Origin: Mesorhizobium sp. | GTDB taxonomy: Bacteria > Pseudomonadota > Alphaproteobacteria > Rhizobiales > Rhizobiaceae | Assembly (NCBI GenBank): GCA_004963905.1 | Contig: SUGL01000044.1 | Span: 1 to 44,307, forward strand | Reading direction: 5' to 3' | Length of the DNA stretch: 44,307 bases | In this document: positions 8,466 to 16,660 of the stretch, piece by piece | Numbering within the stretch: position 1 is the stretch's first letter | Layout of the letters: each line of letters starts with the position of its first letter | The notes under the pieces: model-generated | Told to the model about the DNA's origin: nothing | The model's database searches: none | What the model saw: only the letters and a program-made list of their open reading frames with translations | Made by a program: the position numbers and the translations under genes

Positions 8466-9020
8466 ATGAGCTTGCAAGGCAATACCTTGGGAGACGCGAT
8501 CGGCCGGACGCGCGACAAATGGGGATGGTTCGTGGCGCTCGGCGTGCTGCTGTTGATTTTCGGCGGCATCGCCTTCGGCAATCTCTTCATCGCCACGGTC
8601 GCTTCGGTCTATGTCGTCGGCTGGCTGATGCTGATGGCCGGCGCCATCGAGATCATCCATGCTTTCGGCGTCAAGACCTGGGGGCGTTTCTTCTATTGGC
8701 TGGCGAGCGGTCTGCTCTACGCCATTGCCGGCTTCTTCGCCTTCGACAATCCGTTGCTTGCCTCGGCGGTGCTCACCCTGCTGCTCGCCATCGCGCTCGT
8801 CGCTTCCGGGCTGCTGAGGGCGTGGGTCGCCTACAATCACCGGCCGGAGCAAGGCTGGGGATGGCTGCTCGCGGCCGCCGTCATCACCATCTTGCTTGGC
8901 CTGATCATCGCCATGGGCTGGCCGATCAACAGCCTGTGGGTGCTCGGCATGTTCCTGGCCATCGACCTTATCTTCCAGGGCTGGAGTTTCATTGCCATCG
9001 GGCTGGCGTTGAAAAGGTAA
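8466..9020 (+). CDS. HdeD family (DUF308) acid-resistance-type membrane protein
   Basis: 184 aa. The ATG at 8466 follows GGAGGGAG at about 8449-8456, so upstream in-frame codons are discarded. The protein is almost entirely hydrophobic, with about six membrane segments in three repeated pairs, as in HdeD. Recognisable parts are GVLLLIFGGIAFGNLF, GWLMLMAGAIEIIHAF and WLASGLLYAIAGFFAF. HdeD family proteins are linked to stress and acid resistance, but the biochemical activity is unknown. It stands alone between divergent mipA-like and convergent ribF genes and is followed by a CTCGG-TTAG-CCGAG hairpin at about 9034. Confidence 0.85.
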   Translation: MSLQGNTLGDAIGRTRDKWGWFVALGVLLLIFGGIAFGNLFIATVASVYVVGWLMLMAGAIEIIHAFGVKTWGRFFYWLASGLLYAIAGFFAFDNPLLASAVLTLLLAIALVASGLLRAWVAYNHRPEQGWGWLLAAAVITILLGLIIAMGWPINSLWVLGMFLAIDLIFQGWSFIAIGLALKR

Positions 9021-9054
9021 GGCCCGGCCTTCTCGGTTAGCCGAGGCCTTCCAA

Positions 9055-9118
9055 CGTCGTCATCCCAGGGCGAAGCAGGAGCGAAGCGACGCGGCGCAGA
9101 CCCCAGGATGACGAAGTG
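9055..9118. repeat. Mosaic intergenic element, short form without central module
   Basis: GTCATCCCAGGG and CCCAGGATGAC arms flank GCGAAGCAGGAGCGAAGCGA, the same arm type as in the long copies at 15546-15707, 30001-30188 and 39898-40060. The central GTTGCAAC/AGAATTCT module is missing. The following stretch to about 9145 (GTTTTCGCCA, TCTCCAAGG) matches the flank after the 30001-30188 copy. Confidence 0.8.
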
Positions 9119-9211
9119 AGGGGCGTTTTCGCCAATCTCCAAGGTTAGCAATCTGCTGGTCAGGGCGCTGCCGCGTTAGCGAGCCGGTTTGCGATCGATG
9201 CGCTCCAGAGG

Positions 9212-10195
9212 TTAAAAACAGATCGCGGCGTCCAGACCCGACAGCGGGCGCACGCCGGCGAGTAGTGCCCTGGCCTCGGCCTCGTCGCGCTTCATCTGCG
9301 CCACAAGCGCATCGAGCCCATCGAACTTCAGCTCGGGGCGCAGATAGCCGAAGAACGACACCTCGCAGGTCTCGCCGTAGAGATCGCCGGAGAAATCGAA
9401 GACATAGGTTTCGAGCAGCGGCGCGCCGTTGTCGTCGACGGTCGGGCGGCGGCCGAAGCTGGCGACGCCGTCATGCAGCGTGCCGTCGGCGCGGCGGAAG
9501 CGGACGGCGTAAATGCCTTCCTTCAGAGTGGCTTCCGGCGACAGCCTCATATTGGCGGTCGGAAAGCCGAGCGTGCGGCCGAGCTGCTGGCCGCCGATCA
9601 CCTCGCTCTCGACGGTGAAGCGATAGCCGAGCAGGCCGGCGGCCTCCTCCACCTTGCCTTCGCAAAGCAGGGCGCGGATGCGGCTCGACGAGACCACCTC
9701 GGCGCCCTCGTCGCGGAAGGCGTCGACCAGCGTGACGCCGAAGCCGTGGCGTTCGCCGGCCGCCATCAGGAAGGCCGGGCCGCCCTGGCGGTCCTTGCCG
9801 AAATGGAAGTCGAAGCCGGTGACTGCATGGGAGATGCCGAGCTTGTTCTGCAGCACGTCGGTCACGAACGCCTCGGCCGAGAGCGCGGCGAAGTCGCGCG
9901 TGAACGGCTGCTCGACCAGGGCGGCGAAGCCCAGCTTGGCCAGGAGCCGCGCCTTCATCGGCGGCGGCGTCAGCACGAAAAGCGGCACGTCAGGCCTGAA
10001 CACCTTGCGCGGGTGCGGCTCGAAAGTGAGCACAAGAGCCGGCACGCCGCGGCGGCCGGCCTCGGCCAGAGCCCGCTCCAGCACCGAGAGGTGACCACGG
10101 TGGACGCCGTCGAAATTGCCGATCGCCACGACGCCGCCGCGCAGATGGGCAGGCAACGGCGCGACCGCCGAAATGCGTTCGAAAGCTTGCGTCAT
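9212..10195 (-). CDS. ribF: Bifunctional riboflavin kinase / FAD synthetase
   Basis: 327 aa, standard length. It phosphorylates riboflavin to FMN and adenylylates FMN to FAD. The N-terminal nucleotidyltransferase half carries the GNFDGVHRGH motif (about residues 27-36) and a later SSSRIR motif equivalent to the family ISSTxIR (about residues 169-174). The C-terminal flavokinase half begins near residue 185 and contains GRTLGFPTANM, including the PTAN motif. It sits between the HAD hydrolase gene and ileS on the same strand, a neighbourhood common in alphaproteobacteria. The spacing to the upstream HAD gene (about 150 bp with a palindrome) suggests its own promoter or processing. Confidence 0.96.
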   Translation of the reverse strand: MTQAFERISAVAPLPAHLRGGVVAIGNFDGVHRGHLSVLERALAEAGRRGVPALVLTFEPHPRKVFRPDVPLFVLTPPPMKARLLAKLGFAALVEQPFTRDFAALSAEAFVTDVLQNKLGISHAVTGFDFHFGKDRQGGPAFLMAAGERHGFGVTLVDAFRDEGAEVVSSSRIRALLCEGKVEEAAGLLGYRFTVESEVIGGQQLGRTLGFPTANMRLSPEATLKEGIYAVRFRRADGTLHDGVASFGRRPTVDDNGAPLLETYVFDFSGDLYGETCEVSFFGYLRPELKFDGLDALVAQMKRDEAEARALLAGVRPLSGLDAAICF

Positions 10196-10295
10196 GTCAA
10201 CCTGCGTGATGTGGGGGCACCCGTCATGGCCCGGCTTCCCGCATAAAGCGGGATGACTTTTCTTCGAATCGTCCTTCCGCTTTATCTTCTTGTTT

Positions 10296-10344
10296 GAGCA
10301 TGATCTTTTCTAAAAACCGCTGCACACTTTTCGGGATCATGCTC
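10296..10344. repeat. RIME-like palindrome, copy B, at the HAD-gene stop codon
   Basis: Arms GAGCATGAT and ATCATGCTC enclose AAAAACCGCTGCACACTTTT. The right arm ends on the first base of the reverse-strand stop codon (10344-10346). Same placement as copy A. Confidence 0.8.
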
Positions 10345-11204
10345 TATTTCAGCCGCGGAATGACGGCGACCGGCCGATAGCCGTGCGTTGCGAGGAAGCC
10401 TGCCAGCCTTTCGGGATCGGGCCGCAGCGGGTCGCCATAGTCGCGGGCATGGATGCCGCCCGAGACATAGAGCACGTCGAAGCCGTTGTCGGCGGCGCCC
10501 TTGACGTCGGTCATCATGCCGTCGCCGATGGCGAGCACCGCCGTACGCTCGACAGCGTGGCCGAGCAGGCCGGCGACTTCCTTCATGGCGACGTTGTAGA
10601 TCGGCGCGAAAGGCTTGCCGGCGATCAGCGTGCGGCCGCCGAGCTGCGCATAGTCGCGGGCGAGCGCGCCGGCGCACCAGATGGTGCGCTCGCCGCGCTC
10701 CACCAGTATATCGGGATTGGCGCAGATGAACGGCAGGTTGCGGGCACGCAGCCGCTGCAGCAGCTCGGCATAATCGGCCGGCTTCTCCACCTCGTCGTCA
10801 TAGAGCCCCGTGCAGACGACGCCGGAAGCCTCGAACTCCTCGACGAGCTCGACGTCCAGGCCGTCATAGAGGGTGAAATCGCGTTCCGGACCGATGTGGA
10901 AGATCTTCCTCGGGCCCTCGGCGATCAGGTCGCGGGTCACGTCGCCGGACGTGACGACACGGTCATAGGCTTCGGCCGGAACGCCGATCGCATTCATCTG
11001 CGCGATGACGTCGGCGCTGCGGCGCGGCGAGTTGGTGATCAGCACCACCGGGACCTTTGCCGCGCGCGCCCGGGCCAGCGCCTCCGCGGCGACGGGAAAG
11101 TGCCATTCGCCATTGTGCACCACGCCCCATACGTCGCACAGGATGGCCGCGTAGTTTCCCGCCAAGTCGGCGAGCGAAGCGATGATGTCGGGCGAATCCG
11201 CCAT
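10344..11204 (-). CDS. HAD superfamily class IIA hydrolase, TIGR01459 type
   Basis: 286 aa. HAD motif I is AILCDVWGVVHNG (about residues 16-28), with DVWG in place of the common DxDG; this is usual in the subfamily. Motif II is VVLITNSPRRS (about 53-63). A late Lys and the acidic motif (AIGDGMMTDVKGA, about 225-237) complete the active site. Class IIA members include NagD and 4-nitrophenylphosphatase-like phosphatases; this subfamily is typical of alphaproteobacteria and has no proven substrate that I know. GGAT upstream supports the ATG at 11204. Neighbourhood with ribF hints at a flavin or nucleotide phosphatase role, which is only inference. Confidence 0.92.
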   Translation of the reverse strand: MADSPDIIASLADLAGNYAAILCDVWGVVHNGEWHFPVAAEALARARAAKVPVVLITNSPRRSADVIAQMNAIGVPAEAYDRVVTSGDVTRDLIAEGPRKIFHIGPERDFTLYDGLDVELVEEFEASGVVCTGLYDDEVEKPADYAELLQRLRARNLPFICANPDILVERGERTIWCAGALARDYAQLGGRTLIAGKPFAPIYNVAMKEVAGLLGHAVERTAVLAIGDGMMTDVKGAADNGFDVLYVSGGIHARDYGDPLRPDPERLAGFLATHGYRPVAVIPRLK

Positions 11205-11504
11205 GCGTTATCCTGATCCCTGATCTCGGGCAAAGCCGCGAAAGCCATCCTTTGGCTCAGAGGCCGCCACGGCCGGTCCCGCATAACCGAAGCGCTTCAT
11301 CCTGTCACCAGCTTTCCCCATCGCCGGCGCGGCGAGCCACGATATCGTCGTTCGGAAGCACAGGGTTAATGCGTCGCAAAAAACGCCGTGCGTTCTTGAT
11401 TGTTTCGCGCAAGCTGAAATTTAACGATTTGTGACCATGGTAGCAGGTCAACTGCGACCTTGGTCGCATATCCCAACATGGATCCTTGGCGGGGGCTGAG
11501 CGCA
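11205..11504. other. Intergenic region between HAD hydrolase and TadG-like genes
   Basis: About 300 bp between divergent genes. The only structure I see is a perfect 6-bp-arm palindrome GCGACC-TT-GGTCGC at about 11454-11467, roughly 40 bp before the tadG-like start. It is followed by a GGGGGC ribosome-binding stretch at about 11490. No further gene or repeat is evident. Confidence 0.5.
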
Positions 11505-13433
11505 ATGATCCGCAGATTTCTATGCGACAAGCGGGGCAACTATGCCCTGATGACGGTCATCACGATGATACCGCTGATGGGCGGCGTGGCGCTCGCCATC
11601 GACTACACGGAGCTGATCCGAGAGAGGCAGGAGACGCTGAACGCGCTGGATGCGGCCGGTCTTGCCACGGCGCAGCAGATCGTCGCCGGAGCCAGCGACG
11701 CCGATGCCGTGACTTACGCCAAGCAGTTCTTCGAGGCCAATCTCCGCCACGTCCTCCCGTCCAACACGACGTTGACGGTCACGTTGCCCAAAGACAATAC
11801 CGGCAGCGGCACGCTGGTCATGCAGGCCACCATGAAATACCAGCCCTATTTCCTGCCGGTCGCCGCCGCGCTGCTCGGTGGGAAAGCCAGCGACACCACC
11901 ATCAACTTCGCGGCGAAATCAGAGGTCAAGCTGAAGGACACTCTGGAAGTGGCGCTGGTGCTCGACAATTCCGGATCGATGGCGGAGCTCGGCCACGGCT
12001 CGAGCAAGGTGCGGTTCGATCTGCTGAAGAGCGCCGCCAAGCAGTTGGTGGACCAACTGGCCGGCCAGGCGCAACTGATGAAGCAGGTCGCCCAGCCCGT
12101 CCAGTTCAGCCTCGTCCCGTTCGCCGCCTCGGTCAATGTCGGCCCGGCGAATGCGACGGCGGCCTGGATGGACACGACAGGCCTTTCGCCCCTCGACCAG
12201 GAGAACCTCGATTGGTCGACGCTTACCTCGACCAACTCCCCCAACCAATATGCGGTGAAATCCGGCAGCAACTACTACGCGAAAGGCTCGTCGTGGGATA
12301 CGACGCAGCTGGACCACGTGCTGACGCGCTTCTCGATCTACAAGTGGATGAAGCGCATTGCGTCGTGCACGAAGAACGGGAGCGGCGTCTGCACGTCCAA
12401 CATAGTTTACGCGCCGATAGCGACCTGGGGCGGCTGCGTCGAATCCCGGCCTTATCCTTATAACATACAGGACACGCCGGCCTCGACCTCGACTCCGGCG
12501 ACGCTGTTCGTCCCGATGTTCGCGCCCGACGAGACCGACAATGTGGATAGCTACAGCCATCCGGCCAACAACAACTGGCACGCCGACATAACGACAAACA
12601 CCAGCAACACGACGCGTCAGAAGTATATGCCGAAATATTTCAATGCCGGCGTCGGCAACAAGGTGACGCCGGCCTACGGCATGAACGCGGGGCCAAACGC
12701 AAGCTGCAGCACGACCGCGATCACGCCGCTGACCGACGTCTCCACCACGACAGGCGCCAATACTGTGAAGACAGCCATCGACGCCATGGTCGACGTCGGC
12801 GCCACCAACGTGCCGGAGGGTATGGCCTGGGGTTGGCGGACGCTTTCCAGCACCGCGCCCTTCACCGAAGGCCGGCCCGAAACCAACAAGGGCAACGACA
12901 AGGTGCTGATCGTGCTCACCGACGGCGCCAACACTTACTACACGCCCGATTCGGTGAGTGCCCAGACATACTCGGGCACCAACTACTGGAGCGGTGGCAA
13001 TGACCTTGCCGGCAACAAGGCCATCTATTCGGCGCTGGGATATCTCGCCTACGGCACACAGACCAAGCCGTTGAACAGCCCCTACACCTACGGCCGACCG
13101 TTCCTCGGCACCAGCAACGCCATCAGCAAGACCGACTATTCCAACGCGAACTACACCAAGGCCATGAGCGAGCATTTCGCGACGCTTTGCAACAACGCCA
13201 AGGCGGCCGGCGTCATCGTCATGACCATCGCGCTCGACCTCGATTCGACCAACACGGCCGAGGCTGCGCAGATGACCGCCTTGAAGACCTGCTCGTCGGA
13301 CTCGCGCTTCCGCATGGATCCGACCGATCCGAGCAAGCCTGCGAAGCTGTTCTGGAATTCGACCGGCGCTTCGCTGTCGGACGACTTCAAGGAAATCGGC
13401 AGCGAATTGTCGAACCTGCGCATCGTTGGCTGA
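11505..13433 (+). CDS. TadG-like pilus-assembly protein with von Willebrand A domain, paralog 1
   Basis: 642 aa from ATG 11505, preceded by GGGGGC; ATG 11478 is an alternative without a clear ribosome site. Residues 1-45 carry the TadE/TadG-type N-terminus: a basic stretch, RGNYALMTVITMIPLMG, then one membrane segment followed by DYTELIRERQETLNALDAAGL. A vWA domain starts at about residue 145 with an intact MIDAS motif DNSGSM (Asp154) and continues to a later strand VLIVLTDGANTYYT. Several Cys (for example LKTCSSDSRF near the end) may form disulphides outside the membrane. TadG proteins belong to Flp/Tad pilus loci, but no other tad gene is nearby. It is followed after 6 bp by a full-length paralog. 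Confidence 0.88.
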   Translation: MIRRFLCDKRGNYALMTVITMIPLMGGVALAIDYTELIRERQETLNALDAAGLATAQQIVAGASDADAVTYAKQFFEANLRHVLPSNTTLTVTLPKDNTGSGTLVMQATMKYQPYFLPVAAALLGGKASDTTINFAAKSEVKLKDTLEVALVLDNSGSMAELGHGSSKVRFDLLKSAAKQLVDQLAGQAQLMKQVAQPVQFSLVPFAASVNVGPANATAAWMDTTGLSPLDQENLDWSTLTSTNSPNQYAVKSGSNYYAKGSSWDTTQLDHVLTRFSIYKWMKRIASCTKNGSGVCTSNIVYAPIATWGGCVESRPYPYNIQDTPASTSTPATLFVPMFAPDETDNVDSYSHPANNNWHADITTNTSNTTRQKYMPKYFNAGVGNKVTPAYGMNAGPNASCSTTAITPLTDVSTTTGANTVKTAIDAMVDVGATNVPEGMAWGWRTLSSTAPFTEGRPETNKGNDKVLIVLTDGANTYYTPDSVSAQTYSGTNYWSGGNDLAGNKAIYSALGYLAYGTQTKPLNSPYTYGRPFLGTSNAISKTDYSNANYTKAMSEHFATLCNNAKAAGVIVMTIALDLDSTNTAEAAQMTALKTCSSDSRFRMDPTDPSKPAKLFWNSTGASLSDDFKEIGSELSNLRIVG

Positions 13434-13439
13434 TCAAGA

Positions 13440-15434
13440 ATGAGCGGCCGCTTACCCGAGATACGCGAATTCTGGCGTCGATTTTGCCGCGACCGGCGCG
13501 GCAACTATGCCCTGATGACGGCCATTGCCATGGTGCCTCTGATGGGCGCCGTGGCAATGGGCGTCGATTACACGGAGCTCAACCGCCAAAAGCAGATGGT
13601 GCTGAACGCGCTCGACGCGGCGAACTTTGCCGCCGCCAGGCGGTTGGCGGAAGGCGCCACCGACGACCAGATCAAGGCCTATGCGGTCGACTTCTTCAAC
13701 GCCAACCTCAACAATATCGACCCCGCGGACGTATCGCTCGACATCACGCTGCCCTCCAGCCAGGCCGGCGGCGGCCTGCTGACCATGAGCGCGACACTCA
13801 ACTGCCATCCCTATTTCCACCCTGCGGCGGCACTGCTCGTCGGCGTGGACGAGGTCGACGCGAACAAGCCCGTCAAGCTCGACATGAGTTCCCAGGTGCG
13901 GCTGAAGAACACGCTGGAAGTTGCGATGGTGCTCGACAATTCGGGCTCGATGTCGACGGCCGGCACCGGCACCGGGCAGAAGCGCATCGACCTGCTCAAG
14001 CAGGCCGCCAAGCAGCTCGTCGACACGCTGGCGCAGCAGGCGGCGCAGATCAAGCAGATCGACAAGCCCGTCCAGTTCAGCCTCGTGCCCTTCGCCGCCT
14101 CGGTCAATGTCGGGCCGCAGAACGACAACGCCTCGTGGATAGACACCTACGGCCTGTCGCCGATAGCCAACGAGAATTTCGACTGGTCGACGCTCAGCGC
14201 GCCCGACAAATACGCCCAGAAGATCAACGGCATCTGGTACAAGAAGGGCACCGGCTGGGGCACCGAGGAAGGCCAGATCCTGACCCGCTTCGAGCTCTAC
14301 CGCGACATGAAAGTGGTCACCAGCCACGAGCGCATCGTCGGAAGCGCGCGCACGGTCTGCGACACATACCGCTCGAACCACACATGCTCGCACAGCCACA
14401 CGGAATATGACTACAACGACACCTACGGCCCGTTCGCGAGCTGGCAAGGTTGCGTCGAGGTCCGCCCCTACCCCTACAACGTCGACGACACGCCGGCGTC
14501 CGGTGGGCCGAACAACACCGGGGTCGGCGTCGGCGACCCGGCCACCATGTTCGTCCCGATGTTCGCGCCGGACGAGCCCGGCAACCACTGGAAGGTGACG
14601 CAGAACCCCAGGGAGCCGAACCCGACGACCTATGGCGCCGCCAACAGCTGGTGGAACGACGACCCGTCGAGCCCCGACGGCGAGACCAGGCAATCCAACA
14701 TGGCCAAGTATTTCCAGCCGCGGCCGATCGATGCGCCGGTGCTGGCAAAGGGCGCCGGCCCCAACTACAGCTGCACCACCACGCCGATCACGCCGCTCAC
14801 CGACGTCACCAACGCGGACGGGCTGGCCGCGATCAAGGCGTCGATCGACCTGATGCAGCCCAACGGCAACACCAATGTTCCGGAAGGCATGGCCTGGGGC
14901 TGGCGCACCGTCTCCAGCGCCGAGCCCTTCACCGAGGGGCGGCCGGAGACCGAGCGCGGCAACGACAAGGTGGTCATCGTGCTGACCGACGGCGAGAACA
15001 CCTATTCGACGGTGAGCTCCGACCCCGCCGGAAACAAGTCGACCTACGCCGCCTACGGCTATACCGGCGTCGGCTACAACGGCACCTCTGTGACCCGCCT
15101 GTTCGGCGGCACGTCGAGCGCCATCGGCCAGTTCAACTATTCGTCCGGCAACTACACCAACGCGCTCAACGAGCAGATGGCCAAGCTCTGCGACAACGCC
15201 AAGGCGGCCAACATCATGGTGATGACGGTTGCGCTCGACATGTCCTCGGCCGACGCCGGCGACAAGAAGGCGATGGACGCGCTGAAGACCTGCTCGTCCG
15301 ACTCGCGTTTCCGCAAGGACCCGACCGATCCCAGCAAGCCGGCAAAACTGTTCTGGAACGCGACGGGAGCGACGCTGTCCGACAACTTCAGGGAGATCGC
15401 GAACGAGTTGTCGAACTTGCGGGTGGTGGGGTAG
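13440..15434 (+). CDS. TadG-like pilus-assembly protein with von Willebrand A domain, paralog 2
   Basis: 664 aa, starting 6 bp after the previous stop, so almost certainly co-transcribed. It shares the whole architecture with paralog 1: GNYALMTAIAMVPLMGAVAM membrane anchor, DYTELNRQKQMVLNALDAAN, MIDAS DNSGSMS (Asp166), VPEGMAWGWRTVSSAEPF, VVIVLTDGENTYS and the final LKTCSSDSRFRKDPTDPSKP. Long stretches are near-identical between the two, pointing to tandem duplication. The differing part is a middle insert around residues 295-320 rich in His, Cys, Thr and Ser (SNHTCSHSHTEYDY). Predicted location is inner-membrane-anchored with the vWA domain in the periplasm. The partner is unknown. Confidence 0.88.
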   Translation: MSGRLPEIREFWRRFCRDRRGNYALMTAIAMVPLMGAVAMGVDYTELNRQKQMVLNALDAANFAAARRLAEGATDDQIKAYAVDFFNANLNNIDPADVSLDITLPSSQAGGGLLTMSATLNCHPYFHPAAALLVGVDEVDANKPVKLDMSSQVRLKNTLEVAMVLDNSGSMSTAGTGTGQKRIDLLKQAAKQLVDTLAQQAAQIKQIDKPVQFSLVPFAASVNVGPQNDNASWIDTYGLSPIANENFDWSTLSAPDKYAQKINGIWYKKGTGWGTEEGQILTRFELYRDMKVVTSHERIVGSARTVCDTYRSNHTCSHSHTEYDYNDTYGPFASWQGCVEVRPYPYNVDDTPASGGPNNTGVGVGDPATMFVPMFAPDEPGNHWKVTQNPREPNPTTYGAANSWWNDDPSSPDGETRQSNMAKYFQPRPIDAPVLAKGAGPNYSCTTTPITPLTDVTNADGLAAIKASIDLMQPNGNTNVPEGMAWGWRTVSSAEPFTEGRPETERGNDKVVIVLTDGENTYSTVSSDPAGNKSTYAAYGYTGVGYNGTSVTRLFGGTSSAIGQFNYSSGNYTNALNEQMAKLCDNAKAANIMVMTVALDMSSADAGDKKAMDALKTCSSDSRFRKDPTDPSKPAKLFWNATGATLSDNFREIANELSNLRVVG

Positions 15435-15471
15435 CGGTCGGCGTCGGAGGAATGGCGCCGGCGCCGAAGCT

Positions 15472-15530
15472 GCCAATCTCCCCCCTCGTGGGGGAGATGG
15501 CCGCGAAGCGGTCAGAGGCGGGTGTGAAGG
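15472..15530. repeat. CTCC/GGAG double-hairpin repeat, copy 2
   Basis: Hairpin AATCTCCCCCCTCGTGGGGG followed by a second stem GGCCGC/GCGGTC. Flanked on the left by GCCGGCGCCGAAGCTGCC, which reappears inverted beside copy 3. Confidence 0.75.
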
Positions 15531-15545
15531 AACGCCGACCTTCGC

Positions 15546-15707
15546 CTTCGTCATCCTAGGGCGGAGCAAGGAGCGAAGCGACGCGCGTAGACCCTAGGAT
15601 CCATGCCGTGACGCTAAGGCGTTGCAACGGTTCAGAATTCTGCCTCGCCGCGTTCCAGGGCGAGGGTCACGGCATGGATCCTCGGGTCAAGCCCGAGGAT
15701 GACGAAG
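15546..15707. repeat. Mosaic intergenic element, long copy 1
   Basis: 162 bp bounded by CTTCGTCATCCT and AGGATGACGAAG. The left arm is the type seen at 9055 (GGAGCAAGGAGCGAAGCGAC). The right arm is a different type (CTCGGGTCAAGCCCGAGG). The inner stem is CCATGCCGTGA/TCACGGCATGG, and the centre contains GCGTTGCAACGGTTCAGAAT. Confidence 0.85.
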
Positions 15708-15751
15708 CGTTGGTGGAGCCGGAGAACCAAGTGCTGAAACGCCGGCGGGAC

Positions 15752-15808
15752 AGCGCCCCCCTCTGTCCTGCCGGACATCTCCCCCACAAGGGGGGAGATT
15801 GGCAGCTG
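15752..15808. repeat. CTCC/GGAG double-hairpin repeat, copy 3 (inverted)
   Basis: Reverse orientation of copy 2, with CTGTCCTGCCGGACA and CATCTCCCCCACAAGGGGGG. The second stem differs in sequence from copy 2 but still pairs, so the stem is conserved rather than the bases. Confidence 0.75.
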
Positions 15809-15864
15809 TGGCGCCGGCGTTCTTCCTGCAGCGCTGCTGATTGGCGAAAGCGGATGCGACATCT

Positions 15865-15917
15865 GATCTCCCCCCTCGTGGGGGAGATGGCCGGCAGGCC
15901 AGAGGGGGGCGCGAAGG
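15865..15917. repeat. CTCC/GGAG double-hairpin repeat, copy 4
   Basis: ATCTCCCCCCTCGTGGGGGA followed by GGCCGGCAGGCC and AGAGGGGGGCG. Same orientation as copy 2. Confidence 0.75.
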
Positions 15918-16024
15918 AACGCGGCCTCTACTATGCTTCGAACGCCTGGCGCAAAGGCTCCCGCCCGCAAGCTCTTGCGGATGGCGAAGGCCCATGGTGA
16001 GTGTTTCCGCGAATGGAGACCCCG

Positions 16025-16657
16025 ATGCCCGACGCCGCCAATCATCTCACCTTCGCGCTGATCTGCCTCGGGATGGTGCTCACGCCCGGGCCGAACATGA
16101 TCTACCTGATCTCGCGCTCGCTGTCGCAAGGGCCGAAGGCGGGGCTGATCTCGCTCGGCGGCGTGGCGCTGGGCTTCCTGTTCTACGTCGTGTCGGCCGC
16201 TCTCGGCATCACGGCGCTGATCTTCGCCGTGCCTTTCGCCTATGACGCGCTGCGCATCGCCGGCGCGCTTTACCTTTTGTGGCTCGCCTGGCAGGCGCTG
16301 AGGCCCGGCGGCCGCTCGCCGTTCCAGCTGCGCGAGCTGCCGAAGGACAGGCCGCGCAAGCTGTTCGTCATGGGGCTGATGACCAACCTGCTCAACCCGA
16401 AAGTGGCGGTGCTCTACCTCTCCCTGCTGCCGCAGTTCATCAACCCGGCCAAGGGCCATGTGCTGTCGCAACTTCTGGTGCTGGGCGTGACGCAGATCTC
16501 GATCAGCCTCACCGTCAACGCCATCATCGCCGTGACCGCCGGCTCGATCGCCACCTTCCTTGCCGGACGGCCGTTCTGGCTGGTCGTCCAGCGCTGGATG
16601 ATGGGCACGGTGCTGACCGCTCTTGCCTTGAAAATGGCGACTGAGGCGCAGCGCTAA
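16025..16657 (+). CDS. LysE/RhtB family amino-acid exporter
   Basis: 210 aa, six membrane segments, normal for LysE/RhtB exporters that pump out amino acids such as lysine, homoserine or threonine. The N-terminal hallmark MVLTPGPNMIYLISRSLSQG lies at residues 16-35, and GLMTNLLNPKVAVLYLSLLP, the second family motif, near residue 119. The ATG at 16025 has GGAG five bases upstream; ATG 16013 is a close alternative. The gene ends 3 bp before the convergent DUF2189-like gene. No divergent LysR-type argP-like regulator is present, so control is unknown. The substrate cannot be predicted. Confidence 0.92.
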   Translation: MPDAANHLTFALICLGMVLTPGPNMIYLISRSLSQGPKAGLISLGGVALGFLFYVVSAALGITALIFAVPFAYDALRIAGALYLLWLAWQALRPGGRSPFQLRELPKDRPRKLFVMGLMTNLLNPKVAVLYLSLLPQFINPAKGHVLSQLLVLGVTQISISLTVNAIIAVTAGSIATFLAGRPFWLVVQRWMMGTVLTALALKMATEAQR

Positions 16658-16660
16658 CGG

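Larger units (their letters stand above)
15435..16024. other. 590-bp gene-free gap made almost wholly of repeats
   Basis: The gap contains three CTCC/GGAG double-hairpin elements (15472-15530, 15752-15808, 15865-15917) and one complete mosaic element (15546-15707). The first two double-hairpin copies are inverted relative to each other and share the extra flank GGCGCCGGCGCC...AGCTGCCAATC, so the unit is larger than the hairpins. I see no protein-coding gene. Only the last 20-30 bp belong to the lysE leader. Confidence 0.8.

Noticed and set aside
13452..15569. A 705-codon minus-strand frame opposite TadG-like paralog 2
   Set aside because: Antisense shadow of a gene with an intact MIDAS and a paralog next door; extends into a repeat.
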